Shown: positions 53,520-63,084 of the stretch, piece by piece | Numbering within the stretch: the first letter of the stretch is position 1 | How the letters are laid out: each line of letters starts with the position of its first letter | NCBI RefSeq assembly: GCF_039543825.1 | Contig: NZ_BAABKM010000004.1 | Span: forward strand, 1-64,000 | DNA length: 64,000 nucleotides | Source: Nocardioides conyzicola | GTDB taxonomy: Bacteria; Actinomycetota; Actinomycetes; Propionibacteriales; Nocardioidaceae | Direction: 5' to 3' | Notes under the pieces: generated by a model | The model's database searches: none | The model's input: the letters and a program-made list of their open reading frames with translations, nothing else | What the model was told of the DNA's origin: nothing | Position numbers and translations under genes: made by a program

Positions 53520-53921
53520 CTACCGGCCGGAGTCGCCGATCCTGAGCAGGACGGCGTACCGCTCGGCCGAGGCGCCCACGGAGCGCGCCAGCCGGGCGAA
53601 GGCGTCGAGCACGAGGTCGGCGGTGAAGGACGTGCCGGGCACGGCGAGGGCCAGCCGGTCGTCGCGCCGGACCAGGTGCACCTCACCGTGCCGCCACGCC
53701 TGGTGGGCCCGCAGCCGGACGGCGTCGCTGGCGACCGGCTCGGGGTAGGCCTCGTCCACCGCGACCAGGTCGCACGCGAGCGGCTCGTGGTCCTCGGCGA
53801 GGAGCTCGCCCCGTACGGCGTACCCGGTGCGCAGGCCGCCCAGCGCCGACCAGGTCACCTCCGCGACCCCGAGCCACTCGGGGAGGTCGAAGGGGTCGAC
53901 GGGGGTGAGCGCCTCCCTCAC
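53520..53921 (-). CDS. Conserved hypothetical protein (proteasome-locus neighbour)
   Basis: 133 aa, GTG start. Segments LPEWLGVAEVTWSALGGLRTGYAVRGELLAEDHE and LDAFARLARSVGA suggest a compact alpha/beta domain; no catalytic motif. Homologues sit between tatC and the diacylglycerol kinase in other actinobacteria, from general knowledge of the locus. The start overlaps the tatC stop by 4 nt (GTGA). Function unknown. Confidence 0.72.
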   Translation of the reverse strand: MREALTPVDPFDLPEWLGVAEVTWSALGGLRTGYAVRGELLAEDHEPLACDLVAVDEAYPEPVASDAVRLRAHQAWRHGEVHLVRRDDRLALAVPGTSFTADLVLDAFARLARSVGASAERYAVLLRIGDSGR

Positions 53922-54754
53922 AGTGGCGACGCCTCGTCGGGCGAGAGACCTGCGTTGGGGTTGGCCTCGGCCTTGCGGCGGTCGTGCGTGCGCGCCAGGA
54001 CCTCGGAGATGCCGTAGAGGATGACCATCGGGACGGCCATGATCGTCATCGTGAACGGGTCCGTGGAGGGGGTCGCGATCGCGGCGAAGACGAAGATGCC
54101 GATGATGATCCAGGGTCGGTACTGCGCGAGCGTCTTGCCCTTGACGACGCCGGCCAGGTTGAGCATCACCACGAAGACCGGGATCTCGAACGCGAGCCCG
54201 AAGACCAGCAGGGTGCGGGTGAAGAACTGCAGGTAGTCGTTGAAGTCGATCAGGTTGGTGATGCCGTCGGGGTTGAACCCGATCAGGACCTCGAGGCCCT
54301 TCGGCAAGGTGAGCCAGCCGAGGAGCACACCGACCAGGAAGAGGGGTGCCGCGATGACGACGAAGATGCGGGTCCAGCGCTTCTCGCTGGGGTGCAGGCC
54401 CGGGACGATGAACGCCCAGATCTGGTAGAGCCAGACCGGGCAGGTGACGATCAGGGCGGTGAAGCCGCAGAGCTTGAGGTACAGCATCAGGCCGCCGCCG
54501 GCGCCCTGGGTCGTGGGCAGCGTGGCGCCCTGGGGAAGGTTCTCCCTGGCCGTCTTGTAGGGCCCGTACACGAAGTCGTAGAGCTGGTCGAAGAAGAACA
54601 GCGAGACGCCGAAGACGACCAGGAAGGTCAGTGCGACCCGGAGGACGCGTGCACGGAGCTCGCGGAAGTGGTCCGAGAGCGCCATCCGGCCGTCGGCACC
54701 CACCGGGTGCATCGGTTTGCCGGAGAACAGCCGAAAAATACCTCGTAGCGCCAC
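53918..54754 (-). CDS. tatC: Sec-independent protein translocase TatC
   Basis: 278 aa, GTG start. Six membrane helices; the conserved N-terminal MALSDHFRELRARVLR and the periplasmic region GLHPSEKRWTRIFV are diagnostic. The C-terminal end SEVLARTHDRRKAEANPNAGLSPDEASPL is hydrophilic. TatC is the receptor for twin-arginine signal peptides. It follows tatA by 21 bp and both lie downstream of pafBC, as in mycobacteria. Confidence 0.95.
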   Translation of the reverse strand: MALRGIFRLFSGKPMHPVGADGRMALSDHFRELRARVLRVALTFLVVFGVSLFFFDQLYDFVYGPYKTARENLPQGATLPTTQGAGGGLMLYLKLCGFTALIVTCPVWLYQIWAFIVPGLHPSEKRWTRIFVVIAAPLFLVGVLLGWLTLPKGLEVLIGFNPDGITNLIDFNDYLQFFTRTLLVFGLAFEIPVFVVMLNLAGVVKGKTLAQYRPWIIIGIFVFAAIATPSTDPFTMTIMAVPMVILYGISEVLARTHDRRKAEANPNAGLSPDEASPL

Positions 54755-54775
54755 GGGCGTGCGGGGCGTCCGGTC

Positions 54776-55066
54776 TCAGCCGTTGTTCTTGTCGGCCTGG
54801 CGGTCCTCGACGGGTGCCTGGTCCTGCGTCGTCGTCGGCGGCAGCTCGACCGGCGGCGGGGCGACGGGCGGCGTCGTGGTGTCCTTGACGTCGTCATCGT
54901 CGTCGTCGTCGCGCAGACCCTTGGTCTCCGCCTTGAAGATGCGCAACGCCTGGCCGGTCCCGCGGGCCAGATCGGGCAGCTTGGCGGCACCGAAGACCAG
55001 CACCACGATGACCAGGATCACGAGCCACTCGGCTCCCTGGGGCATTCCGATCATGGGGTTGAGCAT
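54776..55066 (-). CDS. tatA: Twin-arginine translocase subunit TatA
   Basis: 96 aa from ATG 55066, with GAGG seven nt upstream. One membrane helix (AEWLVILVIVVLVFGAAKLPDLARGTGQALR) with the FGAAKLPDLARGTG amphipathic helix, then an acidic DDDDDDDV patch and a Pro/Thr-rich tail. It forms the Tat pore. No separate TatB is visible here. In operon with tatC. Confidence 0.93.
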   Translation of the reverse strand: MLNPMIGMPQGAEWLVILVIVVLVFGAAKLPDLARGTGQALRIFKAETKGLRDDDDDDDVKDTTTPPVAPPPVELPPTTTQDQAPVEDRQADKNNG

Positions 55067-55129
55067 CGTGACCTCATCTGTTGGTAGTCGGCGTCAGCCA
55101 TGCTACGCCTTGGGCGAACTGACCGGTCG

Positions 55130-56119
55130 TCACGGGTAGAGGCTGAGGGCCTCACGCGCGGCGGCGGCGTACGACGCGGCGTACTCGGGCGGGCTGAGCA
55201 CTCGCGCGTGGGGTGCGAGCCGCAGCAGGAGCCGCTGCAGCCACCGCTCGTTGGCGACCACGAGGTCCACCTCGAGGCGGCCACCGCGGCGCCGGCGTAC
55301 GGCGTGGACGGGGTAGTACTCGACCACCCAGCGGGCAGCCGCGTCGAGCTCCAGTGTCGCCAGGATCGTGTCGGGCGACTGCGGGAAGAAACCGTCCTTG
55401 CCGAGGTCGCGCGGCGGCTCGGGCTCGGACTGGATCTCGCTGTCGAGCACCTCCGCCCGGGCGATCCGGTCCAGGCGGAAGAGGCGCGGTGCCTCGGCGC
55501 TGTGGCACCAGGCGTCGAGGTACGTGAAGCCGTCCGCGGTGACGACGCCGCGCGGGTCGACCACGCGCTCGGACTGCTCGTCGCGGGAGGGGACGTAGTA
55601 GCTCAGCCGCACCTGGCGGCGCTCGGCACTGGCCCGGCGGAGGTCGGCCTCGAGGCGCACCAGGTCGGGTCCGCCCGGGGAGTCGCCGGGGTCGATCTGG
55701 GCGACGCCGGAGCCGTGGGCGGCCGCCGCCTCCAGCTTGGCGAGCGCCCGGTCGACGATCTCGCGGGTCTCCTCGCCGGCACTCCCCCGCAGCGCCCGCA
55801 GCGCGACGATGATCGCGGTCGCCTCGGTGGGGGTCAGCCGCAGCGGCCGGGCGAGGTAGTCGGCGTTGGTGACCCGGATGACGCCATCGCCCCCCGGCTC
55901 CTCGAGCGCGTCCAGGTCGACGTCGATGAGGTCGTCGGGGTAGCCGCCGGGCAGGCCGCACATCAGCAGGACGTTGAGGTCGGCCAGGACCTGCTCGGCC
56001 GACACCCCCAGCGCGGTCGCGGCGTCCTCGAGGCGTACGGCGCCGCGCGCGTGCAGGAAGGGCACCAGCGTGAGGAGCCGGGCGACCTGGTCCTTGGCCC
56101 CCGCCGGCTGGATGCTCAT
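55130..56119 (-). CDS. pafC: WYL-domain transcriptional activator PafC
   Basis: 329 aa from ATG 56119. N-terminal winged HTH (VARLLTLVPFLHARGAVRLEDAATALGVSAEQVLADLN), then a WYL domain (VRLSYYVPSRDEQSERVVDPRGVVTADGFTYLDAWCHSAEAPRLFRLDRI) and a C-terminal WCX extension. PafB and PafC together activate the RecA-independent DNA damage response in mycobacteria. The start overlaps the pafB stop (ATGA). Confidence 0.93.
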   Translation of the reverse strand: MSIQPAGAKDQVARLLTLVPFLHARGAVRLEDAATALGVSAEQVLADLNVLLMCGLPGGYPDDLIDVDLDALEEPGGDGVIRVTNADYLARPLRLTPTEATAIIVALRALRGSAGEETREIVDRALAKLEAAAAHGSGVAQIDPGDSPGGPDLVRLEADLRRASAERRQVRLSYYVPSRDEQSERVVDPRGVVTADGFTYLDAWCHSAEAPRLFRLDRIARAEVLDSEIQSEPEPPRDLGKDGFFPQSPDTILATLELDAAARWVVEYYPVHAVRRRRGGRLEVDLVVANERWLQRLLLRLAPHARVLSPPEYAASYAAAAREALSLYP

Positions 56120-57096
56120 GCGGACTCCCCCACCACGGCGCGGAGCCGGCGGACGACCTCGGCGCGCAGCTCGTCGGGCGACTCGACGTAGACGTCCGCC
56201 CCGTAGCCGAGCAGCTCCTCGGCGGCCGAGGTCCCGCCGCGGCCGATGCGGACCCGGTCCCACGACGTGCGGGTGTCCGGGCCGTCGACACCGGTCTCGA
56301 CCGAGAGGGCGTCGCGCCGCAGGGCGTTGCCCGCGTCGCCGCGGACCAGCACCACCGCTTCCCCGGTGGCCGGTGCGGGCGCCAGGCGTACGGCGGTCGC
56401 GCGCACGTCGGTGCCGGGCGGGACGTCGTACGACCCGGGCGCGCCGACCTTGCGCGCCGCACCCTCGACCCGGGACAGCCGGAAGACGCGCTCCTGCTTG
56501 CGGTCGGTGTCGAGGCCGACGACGTACCAGCGTCCGGAGTAGCGGACGACTCCCCAGGGCTGCAGGTGCCGGGTGGTGGTGCGGGGGGCGCCGGGGCGCC
56601 GGTAGTCGAACTCGACCGGGGTCCGCTCCTGGGTCGCCTCCCAGAAGACGTCGAACGACGGCTCGTCAGCCGACAGTCGCGGCTCGGCGATGTCGAGCGC
56701 CGACTCGTCGATCTCGACGCCGAGGGCGGTGAGCTTGCGGACCGCCTCCGTGGTGGCGTCCGCGAGCCGGGCGTGCTGCCACACCCGGGTCGCGAGCCCG
56801 ATGACCGCGGCCTCGTCAGGCGTCAGCGCGATGTCGGGGAGGGCCAGCAGGTCGGCGCGCACCCGGTAGCCCGGCTCGTCGTCGAAGTAGGCGTCCATGT
56901 TCCCGACCTCGATGGGCACGCCGAGGCTGCGCAGCTCTTCCTTGTCGCGCTCGAACATCTTCTCGAAGGCGTCGGTCGACGCGTCCGGGTAGAGGAACTC
57001 GCGGATCCGGTCCTTGCTGACGTAGTGGCGCTGGACCAGCAGCATGATCAGCAGGTTGAGCAGGCGCTCGCTCTTCCTGCCCGTCGTGCTGTTCAT
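56116..57096 (-). CDS. pafB: WYL-domain transcriptional activator PafB
   Basis: 326 aa. HTH near the start (LLNLLIMLLVQRHYVSKDRIREFL), a WYL core (TPVEFDYRRPGAPRTTTRHLQPWGVVRYSGRWYVVGLDTDRKQERVFRLSRVEGA) and the WCX tail. Partner of PafC by 4-nt overlap. It follows the FKBP lipoprotein gene by 22 bp. The pair sits next to pafA, as in other proteasome-bearing actinobacteria. It senses single-stranded DNA by published work on the family. Confidence 0.93.
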   Translation of the reverse strand: MNSTTGRKSERLLNLLIMLLVQRHYVSKDRIREFLYPDASTDAFEKMFERDKEELRSLGVPIEVGNMDAYFDDEPGYRVRADLLALPDIALTPDEAAVIGLATRVWQHARLADATTEAVRKLTALGVEIDESALDIAEPRLSADEPSFDVFWEATQERTPVEFDYRRPGAPRTTTRHLQPWGVVRYSGRWYVVGLDTDRKQERVFRLSRVEGAARKVGAPGSYDVPPGTDVRATAVRLAPAPATGEAVVLVRGDAGNALRRDALSVETGVDGPDTRTSWDRVRIGRGGTSAAEELLGYGADVYVESPDELRAEVVRRLRAVVGESA

Positions 57097-57118
57097 GCTG
57101 CTGATCCTTCCCGATGGA

Positions 57119-58078
57119 TCAGGATGCAGCCAGGATGTCGACCACGAAGTAGAGCGTGTCGGTGCCCTTGATGCCGGCCTGGGCGTTGCCCTTCTTGCCG
57201 TAGCCGTCCGCCGGCGGGATCGCGAGGACCACGCGGCTGCCGACCTTGACGCCGACCAGCGTCTTGTCCCAGCCGGGGACGACGCCGCCGACGCCGATGG
57301 CGAACGACGCGGGGGTCTTGCTGTAGCTCTCGTCGAACGGCTTCTTGGCGTCGTAGACCTGGCCGAAGTAGTTGACCGTGATGGTCTGGCCCTTCTTGAC
57401 GGCGTCGCCCGAGCCCTCGATCAGGGTCGCGGAGCGCAGCTTGCCGTTGGGCTCCGGCGTGCCCTTGAAGTCGAGGCCGGTGACCTTGTCACCGTCGGTG
57501 ACGAGACCCGGTGCCCACGACGGCGCCGACTGCTTCTTGCCGTCCGGGCCCTTGAGCACCGTCGTCACGTCGATCAGGTCCACGACGATCAGGACCGTGT
57601 CCTTGTTGCCGATGCCCATCTGGGCGTTGCCGCTGTCACCGAAGGCGTCCTTCGCGGTGGCCGTGACGGCGACGCGGGAGCCGACCGTCTGGTCGAGGAC
57701 CGCGTCCTTGAAGACCGGGTTGAGGTCGGCGCTGGCCGGGATGGTCTCGGTCTGGCCCGAGTCGTAGGTGCTGTAGGCCTGCTTCTGCGTGGTGCCGTTG
57801 CCGATCCAGATGTGGGCGGCGACCTGGTCGCCGTCGGCGATCTTGTCGCCGTCACCCTTGGTGACCACCGTGGTCGCGGTCTTGCTCACGTCGAGCTTGC
57901 CGTCCCACTTGACCTTGGGAGCCTTGCCGACGTCACCGGTGATGGCGATCCCGTGGAGGGCGTCGCTGGAGCTCGTGTCGTCCTTGTCGCTACCGCCGTC
58001 GGAGCCACAGGCGACCAGCGTGGTGCCGAGCAGGAGCGGGAGGAGCAGGACCGGGAGGCGTCGGAGACGTCGTGACAC
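57119..58078 (-). CDS. Two-domain FKBP-type peptidyl-prolyl isomerase lipoprotein
   Basis: 319 aa, GTG start. Lipobox LVAC at about residue 24 (TTLVACGSDGG), so membrane-anchored. Two FKBP repeats: the first (residues 70-170) with FKDAVLDQTVGSRVAV and the second (about 210-319) with ITVNYFGQVYDAKKPFDESY, WDKTLVGVKVGSRVVLAIPP. The second keeps the classical FKBP residues better than the first. A chaperone for exported proteins; a cyclophilin lipoprotein is also encoded at 14577. Located between pafA and pafB. Confidence 0.88.
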   Translation of the reverse strand: MSRRLRRLPVLLLPLLLGTTLVACGSDGGSDKDDTSSSDALHGIAITGDVGKAPKVKWDGKLDVSKTATTVVTKGDGDKIADGDQVAAHIWIGNGTTQKQAYSTYDSGQTETIPASADLNPVFKDAVLDQTVGSRVAVTATAKDAFGDSGNAQMGIGNKDTVLIVVDLIDVTTVLKGPDGKKQSAPSWAPGLVTDGDKVTGLDFKGTPEPNGKLRSATLIEGSGDAVKKGQTITVNYFGQVYDAKKPFDESYSKTPASFAIGVGGVVPGWDKTLVGVKVGSRVVLAIPPADGYGKKGNAQAGIKGTDTLYFVVDILAAS

Positions 58079-58181
58079 AGGTTCAACCTTAGGTTCGAGT
58101 ACAGGGCAGCCCGGACACAGTAGCCGCCGACCCTGAGCGGATCCTGACCGCCGGGGCGCTCCGTGGGACGTACGCCGGCCG

Positions 58182-59543
58182 CTACATGCCGTCGATGAGG
58201 CGCTGGACCCGCTCGTCGTACGCCCGGAACGGGTCCTTGCAGAGCACGGTCCGCTGCGCCTGGTCGTTGAGCTTGAGGTGCACCCAGTCGACGGTGAAGT
58301 CGCGCCGGCGCTCCTGGGCCTTGCGGATGAACTCGCCGCGGAGACGGGCCCGGGTGGTCTGCGGCGGCACCGACTTGGCCTCGAAGATCTTCAGGTCGGT
58401 CGTCACCCGGGCGACCATGCCGCGCTTCTCGAGCAGGTAGTAGAGGCCGCGGTTGCGGTGGATGTCGTGGTAGGCGAGGTCCAGCTGGGCGACCCGGGGG
58501 TGGCCGAGCGGGAGCCCGTGCTTGGCGCGGTACTGCTCGATCAGCTTCCACTTGATGACCCAGTCGATCTCGCGGTCCACCAGGCCCAGGTCGTCCGACT
58601 CGACCGCCTTGAGGCCGCGCTCCCACAGGTCGAGCGCCGCCTCGATCACCGGCGTGCTGATCTCGCGGCGGTCGACGAAGTCGCGGGCCTTGGAGAGGTA
58701 CTCCTGCTGGATCTCGAGCGCACTGGCCTCGCGACCGTTGGCGAGCCGGATCTTGCGGCGCCCGGTGACGTCGTGCGAGATCTCGCGGATCGCCCGGATC
58801 GGGTTCTCCATCGTGAGGTCGCGCATCACCACGCCCTCCTCGATCATCCGGAGGACCAGGTCGCAGCTGGCGACCTTGAGCATCGTGGTGGTCTCGCTCA
58901 TGTTGGAGTCGCCGACGATGACGTGCAGGCGGCGGTACTTCTCCGCGTCCGCGTGGGGCTCGTCGCGGGTGTTGATGATGGGGCGGCTGCGCGTGGTGGC
59001 GCTGCTGACGCCCTCCCAGATGTGCTCGGCGCGCTGCGAGACGGAGAACGTGGCGCCGCGAGGGGTCTGGGTGATCTTGCCGGCGCCGACCACGATCTGG
59101 CGGGTGACCAGGAACGGGATGAGCACGTCGGCCAGCTTGGAGAACTCGCCGGCGCGGCTGACCAGGTAGTTCTCGTGGCAGCCGTAGGAGTTGCCGGCCG
59201 AGTCGGTGTTGTTCTTGAAGAGGTAGATCTCGCCGGCAATGCCCTCGTCGTGCAGCCGCTGCTCGGCATCGAGCAGCAGTCCCTCGAGGACCCGCTCCCC
59301 CGCCTTGTCGTGGGTGACCAGCTCGACGATGTCGTCGCACTCGGGGGTGGCGTACTCCGGGTGGCTGCCCACGTCGAGGTAGAGCCGCGCGCCGTTGCGC
59401 AGGAAGACGTTGCTGCTGCGGCCCCAGCTGACGACCTTGCGGAAGAGGTAGCGCGCGACCTCGTCGGGGCTCAGCCTGCGCTGGCCCTTGAACGTGCACG
59501 TGACGCCGTACTCGTTCTCGATACCGAAGATCCGCCGGTCCAC
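58182..59543 (-). CDS. pafA: Pup-protein ligase PafA
   Basis: 453 aa. [14 protein letters not shown] (metal-binding Glu), [22 protein letters not shown] (catalytic Asp base), [18 protein letters not shown] and [24 protein letters not shown] are the carboxylate-amine ligase hallmarks of PafA. It links Pup's C-terminal Glu to lysines of substrates with ATP. The encoded Pup already ends in Glu, so it is directly usable. PafA precedes prcA by 57 bp. Confidence 0.96.
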   Translation of the reverse strand: MDRRIFGIENEYGVTCTFKGQRRLSPDEVARYLFRKVVSWGRSSNVFLRNGARLYLDVGSHPEYATPECDDIVELVTHDKAGERVLEGLLLDAEQRLHDEGIAGEIYLFKNNTDSAGNSYGCHENYLVSRAGEFSKLADVLIPFLVTRQIVVGAGKITQTPRGATFSVSQRAEHIWEGVSSATTRSRPIINTRDEPHADAEKYRRLHVIVGDSNMSETTTMLKVASCDLVLRMIEEGVVMRDLTMENPIRAIREISHDVTGRRKIRLANGREASALEIQQEYLSKARDFVDRREISTPVIEAALDLWERGLKAVESDDLGLVDREIDWVIKWKLIEQYRAKHGLPLGHPRVAQLDLAYHDIHRNRGLYYLLEKRGMVARVTTDLKIFEAKSVPPQTTRARLRGEFIRKAQERRRDFTVDWVHLKLNDQAQRTVLCKDPFRAYDERVQRLIDGM

Positions 59544-59600
59544 GTGATCAGCCTAGGCCGATGCCGGTCAAACCGACCGCGAACCGCCGCGCCACTCGTG

Positions 59601-60473
59601 TCACTTCCGGTCGGGCGGCGGTGCGATCGGGGGCTCGCCGGTGAGCGGGTCCTCGAGAGGCGCCACGTCGCCGCTGACCTGGTCGGTCGGGTCCGCGGGG
59701 TCGTCGGGACCGCCGTCGGTCGGCACCGTCCCCGGGGCGTTGTCCTCGGGCAGCGGGTCCGCCGGCGTGGCCGGGCCCCGTCCGGCGAGGAGCTGGTCGA
59801 GCCGGGCCGGCCGGAGCCGGACGAACTTCCGCGGCTGCGTCCGGGTGCGGTCGAGCACGGCCACCTCGAGGTCGGCCACCGGGATGACCCGGTCCTCCCC
59901 CTCGGTGTGACCGAGCGCAGCGACCGCCACGCCGAGGGCGTCGCTGAGCGGCGCACCCTCGGTGTAGTGCTCCTCGAGGTAGCCGGCGACGACGTCGGCC
60001 GCGCCACCCATGACGGCGTAGCCGTGCTCGTCGGCGACCTGGCCGTCGTACGTCAGCCGGTAGAGCTGGTCGTCCGCGGCGACGTCGCCGATCTCGCCGA
60101 CGAAGAGCTCCACCTCGTACGGCTTCTCGCCGCCGCTCGAGAAGATCGTGCCCAGGGTCTGGGCGTAGGCGTTGGCGAGGGCTCGGCCCGTCACGTCGCG
60201 CCGGTCGTAGGCGTAGCCGCGCATGTCGGCCAGGCGTACGCCGGCGATGCGCAGGTTCTCGAACTCGTTGTAGCGGCCGACCGCCGCGAACGCGATCCGG
60301 TCGTAGATCTCGGAGACCTTGTGCAGCGCCTGGGACGGGTTCTCTGAGGCGAACAGCACGCCGTCGGCGTACTGCACCGCGACCACCGAACGACCGCGGC
60401 CGATGCCCTTGCGGGCGAAGTCGGCCCGGTCCTTCATCAGCTGCTCGGGCGACACGTAGAACGGCATGCTCAT
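59601..60473 (-). CDS. prcA: 20S proteasome alpha subunit PrcA
   Basis: 290 aa. N-terminal [47 protein letters not shown] is the bacterial alpha-subunit signature. It lacks a catalytic Thr, as expected. A Pro/Asp-rich C-terminal tail of about 60 residues is longer than usual. Overlaps the prcB stop by 4 nt. It forms the outer rings gated by ARC. Confidence 0.96.
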   Translation of the reverse strand: MSMPFYVSPEQLMKDRADFARKGIGRGRSVVAVQYADGVLFASENPSQALHKVSEIYDRIAFAAVGRYNEFENLRIAGVRLADMRGYAYDRRDVTGRALANAYAQTLGTIFSSGGEKPYEVELFVGEIGDVAADDQLYRLTYDGQVADEHGYAVMGGAADVVAGYLEEHYTEGAPLSDALGVAVAALGHTEGEDRVIPVADLEVAVLDRTRTQPRKFVRLRPARLDQLLAGRGPATPADPLPEDNAPGTVPTDGGPDDPADPTDQVSGDVAPLEDPLTGEPPIAPPPDRK

Positions 60474-61315
60474 GCGCTTGCTCCCCCGTCCAGCGAGGCG
60501 GCCGGGCCGTCGGGCCGGCCCATCCGGCCGGCGATCACCCGGTCGGCGATCGCGGCCACCTCGGCGTCCGGCATCCGGTAGCCGCCGTCGGTGGTCATCA
60601 CCTGGACGACCGGGAAGATCCGGCGCGTCACGTCGGGTCCACCGGTGGCGGAGTCGTCGTCGGCCGCGTCGTACAGCGCCTCGACGACGGCCTGCACGGT
60701 CTGCTCGGCGGTGAAGTCGTCGCGGTAGAGCTTCTTGAGCGAGCCGCGCGCGAAGAGCGAGCCGGAGCCGACCGAGTGGAACGCGGTCTCCTCGTAGCGG
60801 CCGCCGGTGACGTCGTAGCTGAAGATCCGGCCGCCCTCGGTGTTGTGGTCGAACCCGGCGAAGAGGGGGACGACGGCCAGCCCCTGCATCGCCATGCCGA
60901 GGTTGTTGCGGATCAGGGCCGAGAGGCGGTTGGCCTTGCCGTCCATGGACAGCGTGCTGCCCTCGATCTTCTCGTAGTGCTCGAGCTCGGTCTGGAAGAG
61001 GCGCACCATCTCGACCGCGAGACCGGCGGTGCCGGCGATGCCGACCGCGGAGAACTCGTCGGCCGGGAAGACCTTCTGGATGTCGCGCTGGGCGATGATG
61101 TTGCCCATCGTGGCGCGGCGGTCGCCGGCCATGATCACGCCGCCGGGGAAGGTCGCCGAGACGATCGTCGTGCCGTGCGGCGCGAGGTCGCCGGCGTACC
61201 CCTGCGGGATCGCCTGGCGGCCCGGGAGCAGGTCGGGAGCCTGCACGGACAGGAACTCCGAGAACGACGAGGTGCCCGGCTGCAGGAAGGCAGCAGGAAG
61301 GCGCGAGTCGCCCAA
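60470..61315 (-). CDS. prcB: 20S proteasome beta subunit PrcB
   Basis: 281 aa, TTG start 3 nt after the Pup stop with an SD-like GGGGAG inside the pup end. A propeptide of 48 residues precedes [15 protein letters not shown], so Thr49 becomes the catalytic N-terminal nucleophile. Conserved [24 protein letters not shown] and [14 protein letters not shown] follow. ATGA overlap with prcA. It degrades unfolded pupylated proteins. Confidence 0.96.
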   Translation of the reverse strand: MGDSRLPAAFLQPGTSSFSEFLSVQAPDLLPGRQAIPQGYAGDLAPHGTTIVSATFPGGVIMAGDRRATMGNIIAQRDIQKVFPADEFSAVGIAGTAGLAVEMVRLFQTELEHYEKIEGSTLSMDGKANRLSALIRNNLGMAMQGLAVVPLFAGFDHNTEGGRIFSYDVTGGRYEETAFHSVGSGSLFARGSLKKLYRDDFTAEQTVQAVVEALYDAADDDSATGGPDVTRRIFPVVQVMTTDGGYRMPDAEVAAIADRVIAGRMGRPDGPAASLDGGASA

Positions 61316-61318
61316 GGC

Positions 61319-61516
61319 CTACTCCCCGCCCTTCTGGATGAACGACTTCACGAAGTCCTCGGCGTTGGTCTCGAGCACGTCGTCGATCTCGTCGAGGAGG
61401 TCGTCCACGTCGCTGTCGAGGGCTTCCTTGCGCTCGGCGACATCGGTCTCGGGGCTGGCCTCGACGGCTTCCTCGGACTCGGACGAGCGACGCGGTTGCT
61501 TCTGCTCCTGTGCCAT
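61319..61516 (-). CDS. pup: Prokaryotic ubiquitin-like protein Pup (GGE terminus)
   Basis: 65 aa. The C-terminal half [26 protein letters not shown] is the Pup helix that binds the ARC coiled coil, ending FIQKGGE. The last codon is GAG, so Glu is encoded directly instead of the Gln that many actinobacteria deamidate with Dop. The N-terminal half is disordered ([15 protein letters not shown]). It lies between dop and prcB in an operon. Confidence 0.97.
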   Translation of the reverse strand: MAQEQKQPRRSSESEEAVEASPETDVAERKEALDSDVDDLLDEIDDVLETNAEDFVKSFIQKGGE

Positions 61517-61533
61517 GTGACGACCCTATCTAG

Positions 61534-63042
61534 TCAGCGGGTGAGAGCGGTGAACAAAGCCTCCGCCGTCTCACTTCGGTCGAGCAGCTCGCCCACGTGG
61601 GCCTTGCTGCCGCGCAGCGGGTCGATGGTCGGCACCCGCTGGAGGGACTCACGGCCGGGCAGGTCGAAGATCACCGAGTCCCAGGACGCCGCGGCCACGT
61701 GCTCGGCATACTTCTCGAGGCAGCGACCGCGGAAGTAGGCCCGGGTGTCCTCGGGCGGGTCGTGCATCGCGCCCTCGATCGCCGGGTCGGCAAGCAGCCG
61801 CTCGATCCGGCCGGCGGCGACGAGGCGGTGGTAGAGGCCCTTCTCGGGCCGGATGTCGGCGTACTGCAGGTCGATCGCCTGGAGCTTCGCACTGTCCCAG
61901 TCCAGGCCGTCCCGGTCGCGGTACTGCTCGAGCAGCTTGAGCTTGGCGACCCAGTCCAGCTCGCGGGACAGCGACATCGGGTCGTTCTCGAGCCGGTCCA
62001 GCACCGACTCCCAGCGGGCGAGCACGTCGACGGTCTGGCGGTCCGCGTCGGCGCCGTACCGGTCCTCGACGTACTTCTTGGCGAGGTCGAGGTACTCCAG
62101 CTGCAGCTGGATGCCGGTCAGCTCACGTCCGTCGACGAGGCGCACCTTGTGCTGCAGCGTCGGGTCGTGGGAGATCGCGCGGAGGCCGGCGACCGGGCCG
62201 TCGACCGTGAGGTCGGTCGTGATGAACCGGTCCTCGATCATGGCGAGCACGAGCGACGTCGTGCCGACCTTGAGGTACGTCGAGACCTCGGCCAGGTTGG
62301 CGTCGCCGATGATCACGTGCAGGCGGCGGTACTTCTCAGGATCCGCGTGCGGCTCGTCCCGCGTGTTGATGATCGGCCGCTTGAGGGTGGTCTCGAGGCC
62401 GACCTCGACCTCGAAGAAGTCGGCCCGCTGGCTCAGCTGGAAGCCGTGCTCGCGGCCGTCCTGGCCGATGCCGACGCGCCCGGCCCCGCAGACGACGGGC
62501 CGGCTGACGAAGAACGGCGTGAGGTGCCGGACGATGTCGCCGAACGGCGTCGACCGGCGCATCAGGTAGTTCTCGTGGGCGCCGTACGACGCGCCCTTGT
62601 TGTCGGTGTTGTTCTTGTAGAGCACGATCGACGGGCCGCCCGGCAGCTGCGCGGCCCGGCGCGACGCGTCCAGCATCACCAGCTCGCCGGCCTTGTCCCA
62701 GCGGACGGCGTCGAGCGGGGTCGTCACCTCGGGGCTGGAGTACTCCGGGTGCGCGTGGTCGACGTACAACCGGGCGCCGTTGGTGAGGATCACGTTGGCG
62801 AGGCCCATGTCCTCGTCGGTGAGCTGGCTCGGGTCGGCGACCTGGCGCGACATGTCGAACCCGCGGGCGTCGCGCAGCGGCGACTCCTCCTCGAAGTCCC
62901 ACCGGGCGCGGCGGGCACGGACGGTCGCCGAGGCGTAGGCGTTGACGACCTGCGAGGACGCGACCATCGGGTTGGCCAGGGGCTGGCCCTGCACGGCGAT
63001 GCCGTACTCGACCTCGATGCCCATGACCCGCCGCACGCTCAT
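61534..63042 (-). CDS. dop: Deamidase/depupylase Dop
   Basis: 502 aa. [41 protein letters not shown] (catalytic Asp), [19 protein letters not shown] and [19 protein letters not shown] are shared with PafA, but Dop has the longer N-terminal loop region (residues 38-75 here). It removes Pup from proteins. Deamidation of Pup would be unnecessary given the GGE terminus. It ends 17 bp before pup. Confidence 0.95.
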   Translation of the reverse strand: MSVRRVMGIEVEYGIAVQGQPLANPMVASSQVVNAYASATVRARRARWDFEEESPLRDARGFDMSRQVADPSQLTDEDMGLANVILTNGARLYVDHAHPEYSSPEVTTPLDAVRWDKAGELVMLDASRRAAQLPGGPSIVLYKNNTDNKGASYGAHENYLMRRSTPFGDIVRHLTPFFVSRPVVCGAGRVGIGQDGREHGFQLSQRADFFEVEVGLETTLKRPIINTRDEPHADPEKYRRLHVIIGDANLAEVSTYLKVGTTSLVLAMIEDRFITTDLTVDGPVAGLRAISHDPTLQHKVRLVDGRELTGIQLQLEYLDLAKKYVEDRYGADADRQTVDVLARWESVLDRLENDPMSLSRELDWVAKLKLLEQYRDRDGLDWDSAKLQAIDLQYADIRPEKGLYHRLVAAGRIERLLADPAIEGAMHDPPEDTRAYFRGRCLEKYAEHVAAASWDSVIFDLPGRESLQRVPTIDPLRGSKAHVGELLDRSETAEALFTALTR

Positions 63043-63084
63043 GATCCGAGCCTACGCGAGCGGTGCAGGCCGTAGCCTCGGCTC

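Noticed and set aside
50057..53545. A plus-strand open frame of more than 1,100 codons opposite helY and the lipid kinase
   Set aside because: It is rich in Arg/Val/Gly/Asp with no domain and lies antisense to genes with clear motifs. This is a GC-bias shadow.
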